From an uncultured Burkholderiales bacterium (GTDB lineage Bacteria > Pseudomonadota > Gammaproteobacteria > Burkholderiales > Burkholderiaceae_C): a stretch of 57,944 bases of DNA. The position numbers and the translations under genes are program-made. Each line of letters begins with the position of its first letter. Positions within the stretch are counted from its first letter, which is position 1. The DNA is taken from positions 1 to 57,944 of the forward strand of contig CAIPII010000235.1 in assembly GCA_903865035.1 (NCBI GenBank). Reading direction: 5' to 3'. Shown here one piece after another: positions 1-9,468 of this stretch. Below the pieces are notes generated by a model. That model was not told where the DNA came from and made no database searches. It worked only from the letters and a program-made list of their open reading frames with translations.

Positions 1-237
1 CGGTGTAATTTTAAGGCGCGATTTGAAATCGGCCTGACGACGATCAAAGCGCTCAACTCTTTTGGCCCACATGCGCTCGAGCTGCTCCTTGGAGTGAGGG
101 CCCGCCCATGGGCCTTCACCCATCATGCCAGGATGCATGCGCTCCATGAGAGGAGAGGAGCTCAGATCAGGGGTATTTTGTGCTCGGGCCAAGCCCAAAA
201 AAGCCAGCAGTGAAAGCGCCAAAAGCAAAAGCAGCAT
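1..237 (-). CDS. Spy/CpxP-like periplasmic protein (N-terminal part; runs off left edge)
   Basis: Reverse-strand translation from CAT at 235-237: MLLLLLALSLLAFLGLARAQNTPDLSSSPLMERMHPGMMGEGPWAGPHSKEQLERMWAKRVERFDRRQADFKSRLKITP. It has a signal peptide and an LTxxQ/Spy-like helical start. It is open to the window edge and absent from the ORF track. Confidence 0.6.
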   Translation of the reverse strand, partial: MLLLLLALSLLAFLGLARAQNTPDLSSSPLMERMHPGMMGEGPWAGPHSKEQLERMWAKRVERFDRRQADFKSRLKITP

Positions 238-564
238 TCGGTGTGCGCTCTCGGCAACTTTCAAAATCAGTGTATTTGAGGGTTTCAAAGCGGTCTCCTG
301 TTGTTGAGAATGTCCAAAGTTCTAATGAACATGATCGCAGTATCGGTGGAAACTTTGTATCTTGCGTAAAAAAACGGCTAAAGAAATGTAAAGACCTTAA
401 GCAGTGTTATTTTAATCATAGAAAAATCTTTCTTTCACATTGATGACAACCCCTTTGTCGAGCAGGTTTTTTCTACTTGAAAGCCCCAATGTCCAAAGTC
501 CTAAAAGTTCATCAAAATCCCTTCATCACACACATCAAGCCTAGACCCAGGGACCAAGACTCAC

Positions 565-1929
565 ATGAAGCAACAAACCCTCATCCAAAATGCCACCATC
601 ATCACCATGGATGCTCAACTCGGGGAGATGGAACACGCAGATCTTTTGATTGAAGGTGATGCGATCAAGGCGATCGGAGAGCAATTGAGCTCTCCAACGG
701 CTAAAGTGATCGATGCCACTGGCATGATCGTGATTCCTGGACTCGTCAATGCCCACATGCACACCTGGCAAACCGCATTGCGTGGAGTCACCAGCAATTG
801 GACCATTTTGGAGTACTTCGCCAATATGCATGCAGGGTTGGCAACAAACTTCAAACCCAGTGACATTTACATAGCAACCCTGATGGGAGCGCTAAACCAA
901 ATCAATTGTGGCACCACCACTTTGGGCGACTGGTGTCACAACAACCCTACTCCCGATCACACCAATCAAGCCATACAGGGCTTGTTGGACTCAGGCGTTC
1001 GCAGCGTGTTTTTTCACGGATCGCCCAAACCCGACCCCAAACCTGGACAAAAGCATTTCAGTGAAATTCCTCATCCAAGAAGCGAAGTGGAACGCTTGCT
1101 AAAGGATCAATTCAACAATGCCCAATCGCTGGTGAGCTTGGGTCTGGCCATCCTAGGGCCTCATTATTCGACCTATGAAGTTGCAGTTCACGATTTCGAA
1201 CTGGCCAGGGAGTTCTCACTCATTGCCAGCATGCACTGCGCTGGTGCTGCAGCGAAAACACCCGATGGCTGGGAAAGACTTGCCAAGGATCAACTTTTGG
1301 GCGATAACAACAATATCGTGCACGGTAACAACTTGAGCGACGATCAGCTCCAGATGATGATCGATTTAGGGGTCACGTTTTCCCTAACTCCAGAGACAGA
1401 AATGACGCAAGGTCATGGATTTCCCATCACGGGCCGGCTCAGAAAATTGGGCAGTGCACCCTCTTTGGGCGTAGATTTGGAATCCGGCGTGTCCGGAGAA
1501 ATGATCGGTGTGGCTCGCATGGCCTTGGCTATACAGAGGGGTTTGGACAACGCTCATTCCAAAGAGAGCTTGAATAAACTGCCAGACACTTCAACGATTT
1601 ATTGCAAAGAGGCTCTGGAATGGATCACCATCCGTGGTGCTCAAGCGCTTAAATTGGATCACAAAGTGGGATCCTTGTCAGTGGGCAAACAAGCTGACTT
1701 GGTCATGATCGATGCAACGCAGCTCAATATGTTCCCAGTCCATCAAGCAATCAATTCGGTCATCATGCAAACCAGCCTATCCAACATCGACTCCGTCATG
1801 ATTGCGGGTGAATTCAAAAAAAGACACGGAAAATTGCTTCATTCCAAACTGGAAGAAGGAAAACAAACCCTTGCTGAATCCGGACAACGTTTGCTGAGTG
1901 AGCTCAAAAGCCACCCAACTCACGCTTGA
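565..1929 (+). CDS. Metal-dependent amidohydrolase (TrzN/AtzA/cytosine-deaminase-like superfamily)
   Basis: 454 aa; HMHTWQTALRG metal motif, MHCAG, NIVHGNNLS, and a C-terminal VGSLSVGKQADLVMID typical of the superfamily. Confidence 0.85.
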   Translation: MKQQTLIQNATIITMDAQLGEMEHADLLIEGDAIKAIGEQLSSPTAKVIDATGMIVIPGLVNAHMHTWQTALRGVTSNWTILEYFANMHAGLATNFKPSDIYIATLMGALNQINCGTTTLGDWCHNNPTPDHTNQAIQGLLDSGVRSVFFHGSPKPDPKPGQKHFSEIPHPRSEVERLLKDQFNNAQSLVSLGLAILGPHYSTYEVAVHDFELAREFSLIASMHCAGAAAKTPDGWERLAKDQLLGDNNNIVHGNNLSDDQLQMMIDLGVTFSLTPETEMTQGHGFPITGRLRKLGSAPSLGVDLESGVSGEMIGVARMALAIQRGLDNAHSKESLNKLPDTSTIYCKEALEWITIRGAQALKLDHKVGSLSVGKQADLVMIDATQLNMFPVHQAINSVIMQTSLSNIDSVMIAGEFKKRHGKLLHSKLEEGKQTLAESGQRLLSELKSHPTHA

Positions 1930-2057
1930 ATGAAAAATCAGGGAAAACCCACATTACAAAGCCACATCCTCACGCACCAAGATGGGGATACAAGCAAATA
2001 GCACCTGTCACGCTTCTTGCTTATCAATGTTGGAACAAAAAAGAATGGAGACTGGGA

Positions 2058-2525
2058 ATGACAAATGAGGGGCTCAGGCCTGTGGTCGCAAGCGAGATCG
2101 AAGTTCGGTATGCCATACAACCCATGGGGCGTGACCGGGAATTGGTTCGATTGCTTGACATTGAGCTGATGAGTTTGATTGAGTATCTGACTCAAAAACT
2201 CAAGCCAGAGCCTTTGCAGTTCAACCATCAACTGCTGCGCTTTGGCAGCGAATACGTTCTTCGCATCAAAATCCAAAAACACGCAACACTTCAAGTCTTT
2301 GATGTATACCTCAATGTCAGCGAAGTCGCATTCATGGTGCGACATGAGGGACGCAACTACTCGGTGATCACAGCCAAGAGCATCTGCCAAATCATCGCTC
2401 AGCTTTGCACTGGCATGAACATTGACGATTCATCAGCTCAGAACTCAAGTTCTGCTCCCGCAAGCTCCTCCAACGGCTCTTTGCCTCCGCAAAGCAGCAC
2501 ACCCAGCAGCATCACTGCTCATTGA
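2058..2525 (+). CDS. Hypothetical protein with Ser/Pro-rich C-terminal tail
   Basis: ORF 1926..2525 opens with TTG overlapping the upstream stop. An internal ATG at 2058 preceded by GGGA is a more likely start. No family recognised. Confidence 0.4.
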   Translation: MTNEGLRPVVASEIEVRYAIQPMGRDRELVRLLDIELMSLIEYLTQKLKPEPLQFNHQLLRFGSEYVLRIKIQKHATLQVFDVYLNVSEVAFMVRHEGRNYSVITAKSICQIIAQLCTGMNIDDSSAQNSSSAPASSSNGSLPPQSSTPSSITAH

Positions 2526-2742
2526 GTGCGCCGATGCGTGCACTTGCTTGAAAAACAATTACCGATCTCTTGTCATTGCCAGCACACGCCTCCTTGCTTC
2601 AATCATTGCAAGCAACTCTGGCGTATCCATGACTATACCTATATTCAAGCCTCAACGATTGATTTAAGCTACAGGCAAGCTTGAGGTTTTGCATGAGCCT
2701 TCGCCATGCACCCCAATCAACCGACCCATATGGCAAGACTAC

Positions 2743-3789
2743 ATGAGCATTGAACTTGTATTGACAGGTGATGTCAATTTAATGAACCTCACCGATCCCA
2801 ACATTCCATTTAGGCTGGTCTCAGAGACACTGAATAAGGCAGATTTGGTGTTCAGCAATTTGGAATGTTGTTTGTTCACTCCCCCAAAGAACCACTCTGT
2901 TGACAATGAGGGGTTTTATGCTGACCCAGTTGTGGCAGGAGGAGCCCTGGCGTTGGCCAACATCAAAGGCGTCGGACTTGCCAACAACGTCAACTACGGT
3001 GAGAAGGCCATCATGGGCTCGATTGCTGCCTTGGATGAGTTGGGACTGGGTCACACGGGTGCAGGAGAAAATCTTGCCCAAGCGACAAAACCATGGATTG
3101 CCAACATCAATGGCAAAAAAATTGGGTTCGTCTCCAGAACCTCGGTTTACTGGAACACCCATCACGAAGCGCGTGAGAGTTCAACCGGGGTGGCCGTGAT
3201 CAGAGGTCATACGGCCTATCAAGTCCCCGCTCACAAGGTACAAGCTGATATTCCGCCCATGAACCGACCTGGTATCCCACCTGTGATCGTGACTTGGGCT
3301 GACGCCAAGTACATAGAGGCCTTCAAAGCCCAGATCAAAGCATTGAAGAGTGAGTGTGATTGGGTGGTCGCTTCTTGCCACTGGGGACTGTGGACTGATG
3401 TTTTGGAGTACATGACAGAAATTGCACACGCAGCAATTGATGCGGGTGCAGATATTGTCTTTGGTCACGGACCCCACGAATCACTGCCGATCGAGTTCTA
3501 CGAGAGTAAACCCATTTTCTATGGATTGGGCAGCTTTTCCTTTCACACGGGTCACAATGGCAGAAAACATGGAGATTGGGTTGGCATCATGCCTACCTTT
3601 TCTCTGGGAGAAGAAAAAATTGAAAAAATTGAATTCAAATTGGTTCGCCACAACGACCACAACGAAACCTATTTCCCCGATTTAAGTCATGAGCACGAAA
3701 CACTTGCTCGATTGACCATGCAAAGTTCACGATTGGGGGTGGTCTTGAACATCAAGGGGACATGCGTCGAAATCAATCAGTCAAACTGA
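2743..3789 (+). CDS. CapA family protein (poly-gamma-glutamate synthesis/metallophosphatase-like)
   Basis: MSIELVLTGDVNLM...LVFSNLECCLF...GLANNVNYGEKAI...DWVVASCHWG...ADIVFGHGPHESLPIEFYESKPIFYGLGSFSF matches the CapA pattern. Start set at the internal Met 2743. Confidence 0.8.
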   Translation: MSIELVLTGDVNLMNLTDPNIPFRLVSETLNKADLVFSNLECCLFTPPKNHSVDNEGFYADPVVAGGALALANIKGVGLANNVNYGEKAIMGSIAALDELGLGHTGAGENLAQATKPWIANINGKKIGFVSRTSVYWNTHHEARESSTGVAVIRGHTAYQVPAHKVQADIPPMNRPGIPPVIVTWADAKYIEAFKAQIKALKSECDWVVASCHWGLWTDVLEYMTEIAHAAIDAGADIVFGHGPHESLPIEFYESKPIFYGLGSFSFHTGHNGRKHGDWVGIMPTFSLGEEKIEKIEFKLVRHNDHNETYFPDLSHEHETLARLTMQSSRLGVVLNIKGTCVEINQSN

Positions 3790-3880
3790 AATTCAAAAAA
3801 ACCGAACAACAAGCTTTGCACACACCCTTGATCGATGTGAGCTTAAATGATTACTCATTTGTGAAGCACTTATTCAACGC

Positions 3881-4948
3881 ATGAAAACCGAAAAACGCCA
3901 ACCCCTTGAAGTACATATTCGTCCCTTGAATGTATCGTGGACACTCAAGGCGACAGCATTGACCATCATTTTGAACGCAATGTCCTTTCAAGCGACATTT
4001 GCACAGGGGCTGACAGACTCCACCACATCGCCACAAGCCATGGCAAACACGAGTTACCCCTCCAAAGCCATTCACCTGGTGGTCCCCTTTCCTGCCGGAG
4101 GCGGCAATGATTTCATCGCGCGCTTTTTGGCTCAACGTTTGCAAGCGTCCCTCAAGCAAGCTGTGATCGTTGACAACAAAGCGGGTGCAGGTGGACTAAT
4201 GGGCAATGAATTTGTGGTTCAATCAGCGCCAGATGGCTACACACTTCTCTTGGCCTCAGCCTCTTACACAGTCAATGCCGCACTTTATCCCCTCAAGTAC
4301 GATCCACTACAAGACGTGAGTGCAGTCGCACAACTCTCGCAAGGAGCGTTTGTTTTGGTTGCAAACCCAAAGTTGAGTGCCAAAAACATTGCTGAACTGA
4401 TTGCATTGGCCAAAGCTCGGCCAAAGGAGCTCAATATCGCGTCCTCTGGCGAGGGCAGTATTTTGCACTTGAGTGCTGAGTTACTGATGAATAAAGCTGC
4501 AATTGAGCTCACGCACATTCCCTACAAAGGTGGCGCGCAAGCATTAAGCGACACGATTGCGGGTCAAACTCAGCTTTTCTTTTCCACACCCTCTGTGGCT
4601 TTACCTTTCATTAAAACGGGCAAGCTCAGAGCCCTTGGCGTGAGCACCAACAAGCGTACCGCAGTGCTGCCTGAGGTCCCCACACTCAATGAAGCAGGAG
4701 TTCCGGGCTACGAAGTCAATGTCTGGCACGGCATATTGGCACCCAAGGGATTGCCATCAAACATCACCAATAAACTCAATGCTGAAATCAATACTGCGAT
4801 GAACTCCAAGGAAGCACAGGAGCTTTTGGAAAAAGATGGGGTCTATCCGATGAGTGGTAGCCCCGAGCAGTTTCAAAGTCTATTGAGGCGAGAAATCATC
4901 TCATGGAAAGACGTGGTTAAAAAAGCCAACATTCAGATCAATCAATGA
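3881..4948 (+). CDS. Bug/TctC family tripartite tricarboxylate transporter substrate-binding protein
   Basis: YPSKAIHLVVPFPAGGGNDFIARFLA...VIVDNKAGAGGLMGNEFV...SAPDGYTLL...ELTHIPYKGGAQALSD...LRALGVSTNKR: diagnostic Bug motifs. Confidence 0.92.
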   Translation: MKTEKRQPLEVHIRPLNVSWTLKATALTIILNAMSFQATFAQGLTDSTTSPQAMANTSYPSKAIHLVVPFPAGGGNDFIARFLAQRLQASLKQAVIVDNKAGAGGLMGNEFVVQSAPDGYTLLLASASYTVNAALYPLKYDPLQDVSAVAQLSQGAFVLVANPKLSAKNIAELIALAKARPKELNIASSGEGSILHLSAELLMNKAAIELTHIPYKGGAQALSDTIAGQTQLFFSTPSVALPFIKTGKLRALGVSTNKRTAVLPEVPTLNEAGVPGYEVNVWHGILAPKGLPSNITNKLNAEINTAMNSKEAQELLEKDGVYPMSGSPEQFQSLLRREIISWKDVVKKANIQINQ

Positions 4949-6017
4949 ATGAATCTTGGTCGTTATCTTTGCTGAATTCAACCAAAACGCCAATGAAAAA
5001 CAACACAACATCCAGATCAACACAAAAGCGACCACTCAACTTTGCTCTTTGCATTGCACTCTTGCTCACGTTCAGTGTTTCATTTGCTCAAGACATCAAA
5101 GCCCCCTCTCTTGCACAAGGCTACCCCAATAAGCCCATCCGCTTGGTGGTTCCTTTCATAGCAGGCTCATTGGTCGATGTCATGGGACGTGCAATGGCAG
5201 AGGAGATGCAAAACACTTGGAAGCAAAGTGTGGTGATAGACAATAAAGCTGGCGCCAGCACGCTTTTGGCAGCCAAAATGGTCGCCACATCACCGCCAGA
5301 TGGTTACACACTATTCTTGCCCACCGTGACCACCTTCAGCATGGCCCCACAGTTGAACCCCAAAGCTGGCATTGATCCCAGCAAAGAGCTCACACCGATT
5401 GCACGACTTGCCATCACCAATTTATTTCTCACCACTCACCCTTCTCTCGGCACGAAGAACAGGAAGATTGGATCGAGCTCATGAGAAAGAACCCAGGCAA
5501 ATTCAGCTACAGCTCATCGGGAAACGGTTCACCCCAGCACATCTTCATGGAGACATTGAAAAAACAACTCAACTTGGATATCGTTCACATTCCCTACAAA
5601 GGCAGCAACAGTGGCATGCTTGATCTTTTGTCAGGGAAAGTCGACATGGCATTCATTGACGGAACGTTGATCGCACCGAACATCAAAACTGGAGCGCTGG
5701 TGGTTTTGGGTTCCTCAATGAGCAAGCGCTCAACACTATTGCCCAACGTGCCACCCATCTCTGACACTGTCCCAGGATTTGATTGGTCTGGTTGGATTGG
5801 TTTTGCTGGACCTCCCAATATGCCTCAACCGATCGTGGAGAAAATCGCTGACTTCATCAAACACTACCAAGCCACACCTGCTTTTGCAAGCGTTTTGGAA
5901 AAAGCGGGCATCGAACCAGCAGAGCCCATTTCTGCGAATGACATGGCCGATTTCATCACTAAAGAAAACAAGCGATGGGCTCCTGCCATCAAAATCTCTG
6001 GCGCCACCATTGACTAA
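4945..6017 (+). pseudogene. Bug/TctC family substrate-binding protein, split by an apparent frameshift near 5446-5453
   Basis: ORF 4945..5484 carries the N-half (YPNKPIRLVVPFIAGSLVDVMGRAMA...SPPDGYTL...THPSLG). ORF 5481..6017 carries the C-half (MRKNPGKFSYSSSGNGSPQHIF...VHIPYKGSNSGM). Read upstream, the second frame gives HEEQEDWIELMRKNPGK, which continues the family pattern. Likely original start is Met 4993. Confidence 0.8.
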
Positions 6018-6080
6018 GCACATTCGAGACCTGAACATTGACGCTCAATCCATTTTAAATTTAGAGGAATAAAACAGATC

Positions 6081-6626
6081 ATGCAAGAAGGAATTCGAAG
6101 GATCATCACTGGACACGATCAATCAGGCAAAGCCATCATTGAGATGGACAGCTTGGCGCCCAATCGGAAAGTTCGACCCGGAACAGGCTTGGTGAGCACA
6201 CTCATGTGGGCAACAGATGAGACCCCAGCAAGGATGGATCTTAGGCAAGACCGTGCGGATCGCACGATGGGCGTGCCCCCACCTAAAAATGGATCAGTAT
6301 TGCGAGTGGTGGATTTCCCTCCAGTCACCCCTGAGAGTGAAAGCATCAGCCAAGCTGATATTTTGAAAGAAATGGGCGTCAAAGAAAACGCACACTCGTC
6401 TCAACCCGCCAGGCATGCCTTCATGCACCGAACACCCAGCATTGACTATGTGATTGTCATGTCTGGAGAGATTGACATGTTGCTCGATGACTCAGAGGTC
6501 CACCTGAAAGCGGGCGACATCATGATTCAACAAGGTACCAATCACGCTTGGGTCAACCGCGGAAGTGAAATCTGTCGTATCGCTTTTGTTTTGATCGACG
6601 GCGTTGATCCTTTGCAAAATCCTTGA
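6081..6626 (+). CDS. Cupin domain protein
   Basis: 181 aa; ...HRTPSIDYVIVMSGEIDMLLDDSEVHLKAGDIMIQQGTNHAWVNRGSEICRIAFVLID, a conserved cupin motif. Confidence 0.85.
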   Translation: MQEGIRRIITGHDQSGKAIIEMDSLAPNRKVRPGTGLVSTLMWATDETPARMDLRQDRADRTMGVPPPKNGSVLRVVDFPPVTPESESISQADILKEMGVKENAHSSQPARHAFMHRTPSIDYVIVMSGEIDMLLDDSEVHLKAGDIMIQQGTNHAWVNRGSEICRIAFVLIDGVDPLQNP

Positions 6627-6678
6627 ATACGCCACAAAGAAGAGCCCATCTTGGCAAGAACTTCCTCAAAGAGCACAT

Positions 6679-7707
6679 ATGAAATTTGGTATTTTTGATC
6701 ATCTGGATAAAAGTGGCGTTGAGCTTCACCAGCATTTTGAAAACAGACTGAAACTCGCTGAAATCTATGACCGCGCTGGCTTTCACGCGTACCACATCGC
6801 AGAGCATCACGGCACACCACTGGGCATGGCAAGCTCTCCAAGCGTGTTCTTAGCAGCGGTGGCTCAGCGCACCCACAAACTGCGCTTCGGCCCTTTGGTC
6901 TACACCCTGAGCTTGGCCCATCCTATACGCATCATTGAGGAAGTCTGCATGCTCGATCAAATGAGTGGTGGCCGCTTGGAGCTTGGCATCGGACGCGGAA
7001 GCTCGCCTTACGAAATGGCCTTCTTCGGCGTGAACGCACAGAACTCAACCGATCTCTACATCGAGTCCTACGATGTGGTCATGATGGGCTTAAGGGGAAA
7101 AAAGATCAACTATGAGGGCAAACACTTTCAATTTAACGATGTGCCCATAGAGCTTGAATGCGTGCAAAAGCCGACTCCTCCGATTTGGTACGGCATGTCA
7201 CGAGCAGATGCAGTGCCTTGGGCAGCTCAAAACGCGGTGAACATCGTCTGCCAAGGACCAGCTGCGCCGGTCAAAGCGATCACCGATCGATACCGGGAAG
7301 TTTGGAGCGAGCACCACCATGAAGGTGCAGACAAACTCCCACTGATGGGGTTGGGACGACACATTGTTGTGGCTCAAAGTGATGAGCAAGCCACTCGCAT
7401 CGCCAAGCGAGGATTTGATGCTTGGTATTCAAATTTTCAATATCTTTGGCGAGCCAACAATCATCCACTGAAGGGCTACTCAATCCCTGAAAATTTTGAC
7501 GAAGCACGCGCACAAGGTATTGTGCTGGCCGGAACCGCTTCACAAGTGGGAGAATTGCTTGAACAAGAGATCGAAAAGTCAGGATCAAACTACATACTGA
7601 CTCGATTTGCGTTTGGTAATTTAAGTTTTGAAGAATCCAAGGATTCGCTAGAAAGATTTGAATCCGATGTGATGCCCATTTTTACAAAAACGCATGCACT
7701 GGCTTGA
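6679..7707 (+). CDS. LLM class flavin-dependent oxidoreductase (luciferase-like monooxygenase)
   Basis: MKFGIFDHLDKSGVELHQHFENRLKLAEIYDRAGFHAYHIAEHHGTPLGMASSPSVFLAAVAQRTHKLRFGPLVYTLSLAHPIRIIEEVCMLDQMSGGRLELGIGRG; start at Met 6679. Confidence 0.92.
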   Translation: MKFGIFDHLDKSGVELHQHFENRLKLAEIYDRAGFHAYHIAEHHGTPLGMASSPSVFLAAVAQRTHKLRFGPLVYTLSLAHPIRIIEEVCMLDQMSGGRLELGIGRGSSPYEMAFFGVNAQNSTDLYIESYDVVMMGLRGKKINYEGKHFQFNDVPIELECVQKPTPPIWYGMSRADAVPWAAQNAVNIVCQGPAAPVKAITDRYREVWSEHHHEGADKLPLMGLGRHIVVAQSDEQATRIAKRGFDAWYSNFQYLWRANNHPLKGYSIPENFDEARAQGIVLAGTASQVGELLEQEIEKSGSNYILTRFAFGNLSFEESKDSLERFESDVMPIFTKTHALA

Positions 7708-7731
7708 ATCACAACACGGCGTTGACTCAAA

Positions 7732-8502
7732 CTACTCAAATTTAGAGTCGCGTTTATCCAAACGAGCTCTCATGCCCTCGGTTTTATCGTGGGTATCAAA
7801 GAGCAGTTGAAAGGATTTTCTCTCGAACTCCAAACCCTGATTAAGAGGCATGTTCATGCTTTGCAAAATCGATTGTTTGATTGAGCGCAAGGCCATCTGT
7901 GGACCTCGGGCAATCAGCGCGGCCCACTCTAGGGCTTTAACCTCCACCAATTCATCGGCAACCACTTCGCTCAGCAAACCCATATTGAAAGCCTCTTGAG
8001 CGGTGCACAACTCACCAGTCAGCATCATTTTCATGGCTTTGAATTTACCAACAGCCCTGGTCAAACGCTGTGTCGCGCCTCCTCCTGGCATGATGCCGAC
8101 CAAGACTTCGGGTTGCCCTAATTTCGCTTTTTCCGACGCAATGATGATGTCAGCAGTCATGGCGAGCTCCAAACCACCACCCAAAGCGTAGCCTCTAATG
8201 GCTGAAATGACCGGCTTGGAGCACTCGCTGATCGAATTCCACAAACGCCCCATCTGGCGACTCACAATCTCAGTGGGTGTTGCATCTACGTATTCATTGA
8301 GATCTGCGCCTGCACAAAAAGCCTTCGGCCCACCAGCCAAAACGATCACGCGAACACTTGAGTCCTTTTCGAATTCATCAAAGTACTTGGCCAGTGATTG
8401 ACGCAACTCTAGGTTGAGAGCATTCAAAACTTCAGGACGGTTCAATCGAATCACCACCACACCGTTGCTGGGATGTTCAATCAATAAAGTGGGTTCTGAC
8501 AT
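7732..8502 (-). CDS. Enoyl-CoA hydratase/isomerase family protein
   Basis: 256 aa; VVVIRLNRPEVLNALNLELRQSL...AGGPKAFCAGADLNEY...SAIRGYALGGGLELAMTADIIIASEKAKLGQPEV. Confidence 0.92.
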   Translation of the reverse strand: MSEPTLLIEHPSNGVVVIRLNRPEVLNALNLELRQSLAKYFDEFEKDSSVRVIVLAGGPKAFCAGADLNEYVDATPTEIVSRQMGRLWNSISECSKPVISAIRGYALGGGLELAMTADIIIASEKAKLGQPEVLVGIMPGGGATQRLTRAVGKFKAMKMMLTGELCTAQEAFNMGLLSEVVADELVEVKALEWAALIARGPQMALRSIKQSILQSMNMPLNQGLEFERKSFQLLFDTHDKTEGMRARLDKRDSKFE

Positions 8503-8600
8503 GGGGTAATGCCTCTTTTTTGTGATGAGTTGCAGTAGATTAACTCAAAATATCCAAGTTGTACAAAAGTTTTCTAGCGATTGATGAATGACACAATTGG

Positions 8601-9434
8601 TCACAAGGTTTGACCAAAAACTGGCGATCTTTTCTCGAAAAAAGCGGCCAAAGCTTCCTTGTGATCGGCCGTTTGATGCGCCAAGCCTTGGAGCTCACCC
8701 GCGCGCTTGAGTGCTTCAGGCAGCGAACAGGTTCTTGATTGTTGAAGCAATTCCTTGGTCCAACGCAAAACCTGAGGAGGATTTTTAGCGATCTTAGCAG
8801 CCAGGCCTAATGCTTCATTCAATAGTTCTTGCGAGGACACCACTTTTGAGACCAACCCAATTTGCAAGGCCTCTTGCGCGCTAACATTCTCACCGGTGAA
8901 GGCCATCTCTGCGGCTCTCGCATAGCCAACCACGCGTGGTAAGAACCAACAACCGCCATCACCGGGAATGATGCCAACTTTCACAAAACTTTCTGCAAAG
9001 ACTGCGCTTTCGCTTGCAATGCGAATGTCACACATACAAGCTAAATCATTGCCCGCACCGATGGCTGGCCCGTTTACCGCAGCAATGATTGGCAGTCTTA
9101 AGTTCTGAAAGGCCATGGGTATGCGTTGAATGCCTTCCCAGTAATTTTTGGCGATTTCCTCAGGACCACCTTTGAACATGCCCTCTTTGTCTCTCATCTG
9201 AGCGACATTGCCGCCTGAGCAAAAAGCGCTTCCCATACCCGTCAAAACCACCGCTCGAATCGACAGATCTTCATTCAGAGCCGAGAAAATCCGCTCAAAT
9301 GCACTGAACATCTCCTCCCCACTGAGGGCGTTGCGAGTTTGCGGCCGGTTTAGGATCAACAACACAACGGCCCCCTTTTTTTCAACCAAAATGGGAGCAT
9401 CGTTATCGGTTTGAAGTGCGTTTTGATCTGTCAT
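8601..9434 (-). CDS. Enoyl-CoA hydratase-related protein
   Basis: VVLLILNRPQTRNALSGEEMF...GMGSAFCSGGNVAQM...AAVNGPAIGAGNDLACMCDIRIASESAVFAESFVKVGIIPGDGGCWFLPRVVG. ORF starts at 9479; Met 9434 (MTDQN) is the likely start. Confidence 0.9.
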   Translation of the reverse strand: MTDQNALQTDNDAPILVEKKGAVVLLILNRPQTRNALSGEEMFSAFERIFSALNEDLSIRAVVLTGMGSAFCSGGNVAQMRDKEGMFKGGPEEIAKNYWEGIQRIPMAFQNLRLPIIAAVNGPAIGAGNDLACMCDIRIASESAVFAESFVKVGIIPGDGGCWFLPRVVGYARAAEMAFTGENVSAQEALQIGLVSKVVSSQELLNEALGLAAKIAKNPPQVLRWTKELLQQSRTCSLPEALKRAGELQGLAHQTADHKEALAAFFEKRSPVFGQTL

Positions 9435-9468
9435 GTGGGTCCTTGTGTTGTTTTGAATTGGATCAATC

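Noticed and set aside
1938-2390. 150-aa ORF on - strand
   Set aside because: Antisense to the 2058..2525 ORF, which has a plausible SD and fits the co-directional operon. Not fully excluded, but less likely.
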